Shown: positions 1-5,369 of the stretch, one piece after another
Position numbering within the stretch: position 1 is the stretch's first letter
Layout: each line of letters begins with the position of its first letter
Assembly (NCBI GenBank): GCA_017996675.1
Contig: JAGOGN010000041.1
Location: forward strand, 5,802-11,170
Reading direction: 5' to 3'
DNA length: 5,369 nucleotides
Source of the DNA: Lachnospiraceae bacterium
GTDB lineage: Bacteria > Bacillota_A > Clostridia > Lachnospirales > Lachnospiraceae
Notes under the pieces: model-generated
Databases searched by the model: none
What the model saw: the letters and a program-made list of their open reading frames with translations, nothing else
What the model was told of the DNA's origin: nothing
Program-made: the position numbers and the translations under genes

Positions 1-426
1 TCATCCCTAAAGAAGTACCTTCTTTTACTGGATAGGCAACTTCCGATCCATGCTGAAAAAGTATGGAGCAACACCCATAATAAAAAATCCAGCGATTCCA
101 GCAATTATTGCAATTATAACAAAATTCGCTACAAAGGTAAATCCTAAATACGCAGGAATCAACAAGATGATAGACATCACCAAAAAAGGAATCTTTTTTC
201 CAACGTGATCCGATAGAATTGGTAAAATAACCGCTCCAAGAACACCCGCTACTACGAAAATCGCTCCTACAATTCCTGATTCAAAGGAAGTAATGCCTCT
301 TGGGAGTAAAATCATTTCTAAAAGTGTCAAAATCGTGTTAAAAATCCCGATTGATATAAAGCACACAATTAAAACAGACAAGTAAGCCTTATTTTTGAAC
401 ATACAAGAAAGTCCTTTCAAACTCAT
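1..426 (-). pseudogene. MFS transporter remnant: C-terminal half only, frameshifted, runs off the window
   Basis: An intact 133-codon frame (426-25) encodes about four hydrophobic helices with a short charged loop, SDHVGKK, like the MFS motif-A repeat that sits between helices 8 and 9. It begins where the second half of a 12-helix major facilitator would begin (FKNKAYLSVLIVCFISIG). At the AAAAA run at 56-60 the frame is lost. Reading on in the shifted frame gives FQHGSEVAYPVKEGTSLGM up to the window edge. This resembles the helix 10-11 region of FLVCR-like MFS proteins, where a conserved E-x-x-YP-x-x-EGTS-x-G stretch follows a glycine/proline-rich helix. In the original frame translation stops after SMDRKLPIQ. 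No N-terminal half lies upstream: the preceding 139 bases hold a terminator and stop codons. In-frame codons reach back to about 453 before a TGA at 456-454, so the old coding region may extend slightly past the ATG. The 5' truncation is seen directly; the frameshift could be real or a sequencing error. Substrate unknown. Confidence 0.8.
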
Positions 427-504
427 ATCTTCTTGCTCGCAAATGTCAATTTGTCAAATGTACTAAATTTTTCAGACAGTTTTTTAATTATTCGATAGTT
501 TCCG

Positions 505-549
505 GCCAACAACAAAATATCCTGGAAAGATTAATCTTTCCAGGATATT
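505..549 (-). terminator. Intrinsic terminator after the GPH transporter; perfect 34-bp palindrome
   Basis: Bases 516-549 form a perfect palindrome: each arm is AATATCCTGGAAAGA or its complement, with TTAA at the centre, giving a 15-bp stem and a 4-base loop. It starts 16 nt after the transporter stop codon. On the minus strand it is followed by a T-rich tract (TTGTTGTT). The other flank, 550-575, is also T-rich when read on the plus strand, so the hairpin could work in both directions. It separates the regulator-enzyme-transporter unit from the MFS remnant. Confidence 0.85.
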
Positions 550-565
550 AATTTCTAGTATTTAT

Positions 566-1924
566 TTATTTTTGAACTGTATGAATGATTTGATTGATTT
601 TTTTCTCATTAAAAGCGAATAAGACTGCTCCGCCACAAAAACAAAAGCATGCCGCTACAATCGCTGCGATTCGATAACCAAGTCCGTTCGTACCAATCGT
701 TGCAATGGCCGTAAACATTAACATCGAAACGCTCTGTCCCAATTTAAATGCAAAGGTTCTTGCTGCATAAAACATTCCTTCTCTATTTTCGCCAGTCGTA
801 ATTGCATCACTTTGCGATACATCTGCAACCATTGCCTGTGGTAAGATTCCAAATATCGCCATTGGCAAAGCTGCCACGATAGCCAGAATATAACCCTGAA
901 TGGTTGGGTCAATTGGAATTTGTTTTCCTAAAAATGCGGTGTATGCATAAGCTAACGCAAATCCAATAAATGCAACAATTACTAATTTTTTCTTTCCAAA
1001 TTTTTTAACTGCAAGGTTAATTGGTAAATAGAATACTAAGGACATTGCTGTCATAAGTGCGAAATAAATAAAGGACATATTTTCTGGAAGTTTTAGCAAA
1101 GAAGTCACGAAAAATGGCAAACCAGTCTGAAACATGGTTAAACCTATCCAGTAAAGAATATCCGATCCTACAAAAATACGGAAATCTTTATTACGGAAAG
1201 TTTTCATCAGAGACGAAAGTGCTGTTCCTTCTGCAGGTTTAGAATCCACGTAATCTTTTTCTTTGATTGTCAGTACCGGTACCATCATACAACCAAATGC
1301 AACAATAGCAAATAATCCAATTGTCGTACGAATTGCATTCACTCTTCCCATTGATGGTTCCAAAACTCCCCAAACCATGGATGCTGAATACGCAAGTGCA
1401 GTTCCCACAATGAAAGTTAAGGAAATTACAGTAGAAATTGTCATACGATCTTTTTGTGTCTTTCCTAATTCAGGAATCAGCGCTGTATATGGTGTGCAAT
1501 AAGCGGTAATCGCCAGATAATAACATAATATAAAAATCAAAAGCCAGATTGCATTCACCCAGCTCGTTCTCTGAACTGGAGCAAAGAATATGCCAAATGT
1601 TGCTAATGCTAACGGAAGTGCTGACATTCTAAGAAATGGAATTCGTCGTCCCGATTTCGATTTACATCGATCCGATTTGGATGCGATCCAAGGATCTGTA
1701 AATGCGTCAAATAATCTTCCAATTGCTGTAATTGCTCCTATAATGGTGATAATTCCTAAGACCACTCTTCCTTGAGGAATGTAAATAATCTGACCTGCTT
1801 TTTGTGCTGCAAGATCCGGTTGATAAAAATAAACCAACCAAGTTGCAATTAACCCCGAAAGTAACGACCACCCAAACTGTCCAATTCCAAATAACCAAAT
1901 CTTACCAATTGTAATTTTTTTCAT
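566..1924 (-). CDS. GPH-family (MelB-like) sugar:cation symporter
   Basis: A 452-residue polytopic membrane protein with about 12 hydrophobic helices, the usual size for the glycoside-pentoside-hexuronide:cation symporter family. The family signature is clear: RLFDAFTDPWIASKSDR at residues 70-86, then KSGRRIPFL (90-98). The two aspartates D73 and D77, four residues apart, match the helix II pair that binds the coupling cation in MelB. A second conserved block, YCTPYTALIPELG, is at 142-154, where MelB's helix IV aspartate is replaced by cysteine (C143). The helix I region (GIGQFGWSLLSG, 13-24) shows no counterpart of MelB's sugar-binding aspartate, so the substrate is probably not a simple melibiose-like sugar. 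The start was set at the ATG at 1924 because GCGGAGG lies six bases upstream; an upstream TTG at 1939 would place that site inside the gene. It is the last gene of the unit, 19 nt after the glycosyltransferase-like gene and followed by a strong terminator. Family is confident; substrate and direction of transport are unknown. Confidence 0.9.
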   Translation of the reverse strand: MKKITIGKIWLFGIGQFGWSLLSGLIATWLVYFYQPDLAAQKAGQIIYIPQGRVVLGIITIIGAITAIGRLFDAFTDPWIASKSDRCKSKSGRRIPFLRMSALPLALATFGIFFAPVQRTSWVNAIWLLIFILCYYLAITAYCTPYTALIPELGKTQKDRMTISTVISLTFIVGTALAYSASMVWGVLEPSMGRVNAIRTTIGLFAIVAFGCMMVPVLTIKEKDYVDSKPAEGTALSSLMKTFRNKDFRIFVGSDILYWIGLTMFQTGLPFFVTSLLKLPENMSFIYFALMTAMSLVFYLPINLAVKKFGKKKLVIVAFIGFALAYAYTAFLGKQIPIDPTIQGYILAIVAALPMAIFGILPQAMVADVSQSDAITTGENREGMFYAARTFAFKLGQSVSMLMFTAIATIGTNGLGYRIAAIVAACFCFCGGAVLFAFNEKKINQIIHTVQK

Positions 1925-1929
1925 TGTAA

Positions 1930-1936
1930 ACCTCCG
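1930..1936 (-). promoter_or_regulatory. Ribosome binding site that fixes the GPH transporter start
   Basis: On the minus strand the sequence reads GCGGAGGTTTACAATGAAA. The GGAGG core is six bases before the ATG at 1924, which is ideal spacing, and argues against the TTG at 1939 as the start codon. Confidence 0.85.
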
Positions 1937-1943
1937 CAATATA

Positions 1944-3404
1944 TTATTTTTGTTGTTGCATTGCTAATTCAATTACTTTATACGCGCCATCATAAATACC
2001 CATTTTTTTATTTCGAACAATGTTTTTGCACATATCCTGAATCATTCCTCGGTCTTCGTTTAAAAGTTGAAGCATCTGAATGCATTCTTCCAACTTTTCC
2101 AGTTCAATTGTTCCATCACCGATTTCTGCCGAATGAATAGCACCCCACTTTTCATGTCCGCCCACTCGATGTATAAATAGCTTTGGAATCGGATAAAATG
2201 AAAGCTCGCTTGGCTTTGTAACAAGGATATCTGCTCCTCGCATCAGTAAATTCGTTCCGTAAACAGCTTCAAAAATATTGTTATGATAAAATCCAACAAT
2301 ACCACCATTTACAAAGGAACCATCTAATAATCGATTTGCGAAATCCTTCGTTTGGTCCCATGCATCATCCATGAATACTGCCTGATTGGAAAATCCTGCA
2401 ATCTCGTTACAAAATTCTTCCCATATCTGACGGTAATCACCAACATTGATAAGCAACAAAATCTTTCCTTCTTGTACAGGCTTCATTAGTGATTGAATCA
2501 TTCCTCGAAACAACTCCCGTTGTGCTCCTGCTCCACCAACTGTTAATAGAATACGTAATGGTTCCTTCTTTTCCATTCTAATCATACGATTCTTACAATC
2601 TTCTTCCAGATTACAGACCATTTCATGATCAACATAATGACCCGTATAACAAATGTCTTTCGCATCCATTGGATTTGAAATCTTTTTTTGCATTCCATGT
2701 AACGTACGGTATCCATAGTAGGAAGAATGGGTCTGAACCGTATGAATACTACCCTCAGATAAGTGGAGTGCCATTGGCCAGTTATCTGGTATCGCATTCA
2801 CCACTCGCTTCATTCCTCCATGAATCGCAGCCTGTGCTGGCCAGACATGTGTTGCAACAAATGGCATCTCTTTACTAATATGCTCAAATAATGGAGCCAT
2901 CAACTCCGCATTTTTTTGGTCTGTTGCATTATAGCTTAATTTACGAAAACCTTCATAATTCATAGGCTCCCAAAAAAATCGATTGAAAAGTTTACTTTTG
3001 GACGATATTCTAGATCCCTTTGAATACAATTCATTCTGATATTGAATCAGCTGACCTCCAACTGTCTGATCGTAGGAGGCAAGGTCCATCCAGTATGGTG
3101 TATAGCCCATTGCGTGAGCAGCCGATGCAATTGCAATGGAAATACGATAGTGTCCAAATCCCATACGAATATTTCCAATGATGATTCCCTTTTCATCTTG
3201 CACCACTTTTTGTCCTGTACGATCGACTTTCAAATCTCGAACCCCTAACGACTCATACAGACATTCATTTTGTGGTGTTTGGAAAAAAAGTTCATCTGAC
3301 GTAGACTTTTGAAATTTTTTTCGAAATTTCACTTTATTTTTTTCCGCTTTCTTTACAACACCATCAGGCAACGCATTTCCAAAAATTATTTTCGTTCTGT
3401 CCAT
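1944..3404 (-). CDS. GT-B-like glycosyltransferase (MurG/MGDG-synthase type), uncharacterised
   Basis: A 486-residue protein with no signal peptide or membrane helix, so probably cytoplasmic. I do not recognise it as a named enzyme. Its layout fits a two-domain GT-B fold. A basic N-terminal segment of about 70 residues (KKAEKNKVKFRKKFQK, 18-33) precedes GIIIGNIRMGFGHYRIS (73-89), which looks like the glycine-rich nucleotide-sugar-fold start containing a GxGH-like element. A middle stretch, VVNAIPDNWP (201-210) followed by a G-x-x-H-x-VQ segment (218-224), resembles the corresponding part of MGDG synthases. The second domain opens with RILLTVGGAGAQRELF (284-299), like the GGS/GGG loop of GT28 enzymes. 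ADILVTKPSELSFYPIP (391-407) plus HRVGGHEKWGA (412-422) resembles the donor-binding end, where MGDG synthases have an I-TKPGG and a GQE-N motif. This is motif reading, not an alignment; a non-transferase GT-B protein such as an epimerase is possible. The start ATG at 3404 has GGGAGG seven bases upstream and overlaps the regulator gene by 19 nt, implying joint expression. Confidence 0.65.
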   Translation of the reverse strand: MDRTKIIFGNALPDGVVKKAEKNKVKFRKKFQKSTSDELFFQTPQNECLYESLGVRDLKVDRTGQKVVQDEKGIIIGNIRMGFGHYRISIAIASAAHAMGYTPYWMDLASYDQTVGGQLIQYQNELYSKGSRISSKSKLFNRFFWEPMNYEGFRKLSYNATDQKNAELMAPLFEHISKEMPFVATHVWPAQAAIHGGMKRVVNAIPDNWPMALHLSEGSIHTVQTHSSYYGYRTLHGMQKKISNPMDAKDICYTGHYVDHEMVCNLEEDCKNRMIRMEKKEPLRILLTVGGAGAQRELFRGMIQSLMKPVQEGKILLLINVGDYRQIWEEFCNEIAGFSNQAVFMDDAWDQTKDFANRLLDGSFVNGGIVGFYHNNIFEAVYGTNLLMRGADILVTKPSELSFYPIPKLFIHRVGGHEKWGAIHSAEIGDGTIELEKLEECIQMLQLLNEDRGMIQDMCKNIVRNKKMGIYDGAYKVIELAMQQQK

Positions 3405-3985
3405 CCTGCATCCTCCCTGTCTCCTACAACTAACCCATCCATGATAATGGATATGGTCTCTTTCAGCGCTACTTCATAGGATATCTGATTGGCAATCAAA
3501 AATTCGCCATCCAGCAATTTTTCAAAAACCTCACATAGCAATGCTTTTAATACGACCATATTTTTCTTCTTAATTACACCTGCATTCATACCTTCTTCAA
3601 GCAATACAATGGTCCGATCCCAGTCATTATTAATATTACGAATAATTTTTTCGTAAAGTCCTGGAAATAAATGTCTGATTTCAGCAACTCTTCGATAATC
3701 CAGGCGATCGGAATAGGATGGAACGATTCCAAAGAGATGTTCGATTTTTTCCAGTAAACTCATTTGATCATTTTCGAATATTTTTCGTTGTTGATTTTTG
3801 ACATCTGCAAACGTATGATCCACCACCAGCTCAAATAATTCTTTTTTCGAAGAGACGACTTCGTAGATCGTTCGTTTACTCATTCCCAGTCTTCTAGACA
3901 GACTATCCATGGTAAACCGAATCCCTACATCTTTAAATTCTTCGATTGCTCCACCAATAATACGCTCTACAATTTCTTCCTGCAT
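3386..3985 (-). CDS. TetR-family transcriptional regulator
   Basis: A 199-residue protein of typical TetR-family length. The N-terminal DNA-binding domain covers about residues 3-51: a first helix (EEIVERIIGGAIEEFKDVG), then the helix-turn-helix FTMDSLSRRLGMSKRTIYEVVSSKKELF split around 24-51, with the family pattern of conserved G-(M/V)-S and T-(I/L)-Y followed by K-x-x-L. The remaining 150 residues are helical and variable, as expected for the ligand-binding and dimerisation domain; the ligand cannot be inferred. AGGAGG lies four bases before the ATG at 3985. It is the first gene of a unit with the glycosyltransferase-like and GPH transporter genes, and an inverted repeat sits just upstream around the predicted transcription start. 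The likely role is autorepression of the whole unit, relieved by a small molecule. The regulatory role is inferred from family and position. Confidence 0.9.
   Translation of the reverse strand: MQEEIVERIIGGAIEEFKDVGIRFTMDSLSRRLGMSKRTIYEVVSSKKELFELVVDHTFADVKNQQRKIFENDQMSLLEKIEHLFGIVPSYSDRLDYRRVAEIRHLFPGLYEKIIRNINNDWDRTIVLLEEGMNAGVIKKKNMVVLKALLCEVFEKLLDGEFLIANQISYEVALKETISIIMDGLVVGDREDAGWTERK
3411..3417 (-). promoter_or_regulatory. Ribosome binding site for the glycosyltransferase-like gene, inside the tetR-family gene
   Basis: The minus strand reads GGGAGGATGCAGGATG, with the GGGAGG core seven bases before the ATG at 3404. The site lies in the last 11 codons of the regulator gene, so ribosomes finishing the regulator run directly over it, consistent with translational coupling. 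Confidence 0.75.
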
Positions 3986-4007
3986 GATTCCTCCTTTTGA
4001 AACTCAG

Positions 4008-4033
4008 AAAACTATAATCGTTTATTTAGTTTT
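4008..4033. promoter_or_regulatory. Inverted repeat, candidate operator of the TetR-family regulator
   Basis: AAAACTA (4008-4014) and its exact complement TAGTTTT (4027-4033) are separated by 12 bases, giving a 26-bp dyad. It lies between the regulator's ribosome binding site and a predicted -10 box, directly over the expected transcription start. Size and position suit a TetR-type dimer site, though the AT-rich context makes a chance 7-base match possible. Confidence 0.5.
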
Positions 4034-4062
4034 ATTGTAGCAAAAAAAAGTCATTTCGTCTA
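4034..4062 (-). promoter_or_regulatory. Predicted sigma-A promoter of the regulator-glycosyltransferase-transporter unit
   Basis: On the minus strand TAGACG (4062-4057; 4 of 6 matches to TTGACA) is followed after exactly 17 bases by TACAAT (4039-4034; 5 of 6 matches to TATAAT). Transcription would begin within the AAAACTA/TAGTTTT dyad. The -35 box overlaps the galK stop codon, and the spacer holds the T-run of the galK terminator. A second -10-like hexamer, TATAGT at 4016-4011, has no good -35 partner. Confidence 0.5.
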
Positions 4063-4078
4063 TGACAATATTTTTTTT
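4042..4078 (-). terminator. Probable intrinsic terminator of galK, overlapping its stop codon
   Basis: On the minus strand GTCAT (4066-4062) and ATGAC (4054-4050) form a short stem with a 7-base loop, followed by eight T (4049-4042). Eight A at 4078-4071, in the last galK codons, could pair with the T-run and lengthen the hairpin around a 4-base AATA bulge. The stem is short and AT-rich, so termination may be incomplete and some galK transcripts could read into the regulator gene. Confidence 0.5.
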
Positions 4079-5247
4079 GGTCCTCCACCGATAGAAACTG
4101 GATAAAAGTCTGCTTTTAAGTTGCATTCTTTCTCATAAACAGTTTCGATTTTATGAATAAAAGAGCCCACACAATCTTTTTGAACCAGATGTATCGTACA
4201 ACCGCCAAATCCTGCGCCTGTCATTCTTGCTCCAATTACGCCTGTCTGTTTCCACGCAGTCTCTACTAAGGTATCTAATTCTTTGCCCGTTACTTCATAA
4301 TGATCACGTAGTGATTCATGAGATTCATTCATCAAGCGACCAAATTTTAATAAATCCCCTTTTTGCAATGCTTCATAAGCATCAATCGTTCTTTGATTTT
4401 CTGTGATGACATGAAATGCACGACGTCTTAATACTGGATCTTGAATTAAATCTTGTAACTCATAAAAGTCTTCTACTGTAAGTTCGCACAAAGACTCAAT
4501 TACGTTTTTCTTTGACAGTAATCGGCGTGCTTCTTCACACTCCAACCTTCTTTGATTATAGGCGGAATCCCCTAATGTTCTCTTTTTGTTCGATTGCACA
4601 ATCATCAGTTGATAGTCACCTAAAATAATTGGCGCATATTTAACTTCCATCGTCTGCGTCTTCAAATAGATTCCATGATCTTTCTTTCCCATGCTAATTG
4701 CAAACTGATCCATAATTCCACATTGAACATGCATAAAATCATTTTCTGCTTTTTGCGCTAACAATGCAATTTTTTCATTGGAAAACGTCATTTGCTGCTC
4801 TGAAAGAAACATCATACAACTTAAAACCTCGATGGATGCGGATGAGGATAATCCTGATTGGTTTGGAAGCGTTCCATGATAATAAATATCAAAGCCCTCT
4901 TCAAAAGATACGCCTTCTAGTTGCAATACCCACATAATGCTTTTTACATAATTCGCCCATTGATCCTCTTGTGCATATTCAACCTTAGAAAGAGCAACTT
5001 CACGTATGCCTACTTCCGAAAAATTAGAAGAAAAAAGTCTCATATATCCCCTCTGATTCCTTGCAATAACTGCATAGGTACCTAACGTAATAGCACAAGG
5101 AAACACCGCACCACCATTGTAGTCCGTATGCTCTCCAATTAAATTTACACGACCTGGTGCGAAATAAACCTCCGCCGATTGCGTATTCTGAAATATTTCA
5201 CGAAATGAACGTTTAAGGTTTACTAAAAATAAATCCTGTTCTACCAC
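4060..5247 (-). CDS. galK: Galactokinase
   Basis: Phosphorylates alpha-D-galactose with ATP to galactose 1-phosphate, the first committed step of the cytoplasmic Leloir pathway. The protein has 395 residues, normal for bacterial GalK, and carries all three GHMP-kinase motifs: the galactokinase signature PGRVNLIGEHTDYNGG (31-46), the ATP-binding loop LPNQSGLSSSAS (127-138), and MTGAGFGGCTIHL (342-354). The catalytic base is D180 in CGIMDQF (176-182). The ATP loop reads NQSG where many GalKs have a GAG-type sequence before LSSSAS; the core SSS is kept, so activity is expected. The C-terminus ends GGGPKKILS rather than the more usual G-D-G-A form. The start is a GTG at 5247 with AGGAGG five bases upstream. 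It follows an unidentified gene by 20 nt, so the two are probably cotranscribed. No galT, galE or galM is visible in the window; they may lie outside. Identity is confident; the exact substrate (galactose versus a related sugar) rests on family signature only. Confidence 0.95.
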   Translation of the reverse strand: MVEQDLFLVNLKRSFREIFQNTQSAEVYFAPGRVNLIGEHTDYNGGAVFPCAITLGTYAVIARNQRGYMRLFSSNFSEVGIREVALSKVEYAQEDQWANYVKSIMWVLQLEGVSFEEGFDIYYHGTLPNQSGLSSSASIEVLSCMMFLSEQQMTFSNEKIALLAQKAENDFMHVQCGIMDQFAISMGKKDHGIYLKTQTMEVKYAPIILGDYQLMIVQSNKKRTLGDSAYNQRRLECEEARRLLSKKNVIESLCELTVEDFYELQDLIQDPVLRRRAFHVITENQRTIDAYEALQKGDLLKFGRLMNESHESLRDHYEVTGKELDTLVETAWKQTGVIGARMTGAGFGGCTIHLVQKDCVGSFIHKIETVYEKECNLKADFYPVSIGGGPKKILS

Positions 5248-5252
5248 TTTGA

Positions 5253-5258
5253 CCTCCT
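5253..5258 (-). promoter_or_regulatory. Ribosome binding site of galK, supporting a GTG start
   Basis: A perfect AGGAGG lies five bases before the GTG at 5247 on the minus strand, in the 20-base gap after the upstream gene. No in-frame ATG is available nearby, so the GTG start is well supported. Confidence 0.85.
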
Positions 5259-5267
5259 CTTAGTTGA

Positions 5268-5369
5268 TTATTCCATGTTTGAAAAATAGGTTTTCAATTT
5301 TTCCTGAATCTCTTTTGATTTTAATACTCTGCCCTGGCATAAAATATGTCCATCTACCATTAAGGTAGG
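5268..5369 (-). CDS. C-terminal end of an unidentified protein, possibly thioredoxin-like (partial)
   Basis: The last 33 codons of a gene that enters from beyond the window, ending in TAA at 5270-5268. The visible peptide begins PTLMVDGHILCQGRV and continues with a charged helix (KSKEIQEKLKTYF). The pattern P-x-(L/M)-V-(D/N)-G, then a short strand ending in G-(R/K)-V, then a C-terminal helix is typical of the cis-proline end of small thioredoxin/glutaredoxin-like proteins. With so little sequence this is only a suggestion. The partial frame is supported by its clean stop 20 nt before galK and by a strong galK ribosome binding site immediately after it. The gene probably shares a transcript with galK. 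Other folds with a similar end cannot be excluded. Confidence 0.6.
   Translation of the reverse strand, partial: PTLMVDGHILCQGRVLKSKEIQEKLKTYFSNME

Noticed and set aside
440..460. TTGACA-like hexamers and small CAAATG/ATTTG repeats upstream of the MFS remnant, as a possible promoter or operator
   Set aside because: No TATAAT-like box is found at a proper distance; the best candidate falls on the MFS start codon. The repeats are very short and AT-rich.
423..532. Short open stretch on the minus strand ending in a TGA that overlaps the ATG at 426 (ATGA)
   Set aside because: It is about 35 codons long, opens inside the terminator palindrome, has no start codon with a ribosome binding site and matches no family I recognise. 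The ATGA overlap is probably chance.
718..912. Minus-strand frame inside the GPH transporter gene, and similar frames at 1707-1898 and 2582-2797
   Set aside because: They lie wholly within well-supported genes in another frame, have no family motifs and no ribosome binding sites, and their composition fits shadow translation.
1263..3248. Plus-strand frames at 1263-1502, 1590-1775, 2669-2878 and 3042-3248
   Set aside because: All are antisense to confident genes, lack recognisable domains and ribosome binding sites, and are short.
3310..3329. Inverted repeat GAAATTT/AAATTTC in the 5' part of the glycosyltransferase-like gene
   Set aside because: It arises from the repeated Lys-Phe codons of the KFRKKFQK segment, has no following T-run in the right place, and is within coding sequence.
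3042..3404. Lysine-rich N-terminus of the glycosyltransferase-like protein as a signal peptide
   Set aside because: No hydrophobic core follows the basic residues, so it does not look like an export signal.

Overview
This AT-rich window looks like chromosome of a low-GC Gram-positive bacterium (Firmicutes, probably a clostridial or related gut anaerobe). The reasons are strong AGGAGG-type ribosome binding sites, TAA/TAG stops, AT-rich codon use and the protein families present; no marker gene fixes the taxon. All genes are on the minus strand, so transcription runs from high to low coordinates.

In transcription order: (1) 5369-5268, the last 33 codons of an unidentified gene, possibly with a thioredoxin-like fold; (2) 5247-4060, a complete galactokinase (galK) with a GTG start, 20 nt downstream of that gene; (3) a compact 74-nt intergenic region holding the galK terminator, a promoter and an inverted repeat that is a likely repressor operator; (4) 3985-3386, a TetR-family regulator; (5) 3404-1944, a 486-residue protein resembling GT-B glycosyltransferases of the MurG/MGDG-synthase type, overlapping the regulator by 19 nt; (6) 1924-566, a GPH (MelB-like) sugar:cation symporter, 19 nt after the previous stop; (7) a perfect 34-bp palindrome acting as terminator (516-549); (8) 426-1, a broken major-facilitator gene of which only the C-terminal half is present, with a frameshift at a five-base homopolymer.

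Genes 4-6 form a tight unit: regulator, glycosyltransferase-like enzyme and sugar-type transporter, bounded by a promoter/operator and a terminator. The simplest reading is a self-regulated cassette that senses a ligand and handles a glycoside or sugar-bearing small molecule. The substrate and reaction cannot be read from the sequence. This cassette is the best candidate here for an undescribed system. galK appears to be a separate transcription unit with its own terminator, and no galT, galE or galM is visible in the window.

No RNA genes, CRISPR arrays, insertion sequences or gene-free stretches over 300 bases were found.
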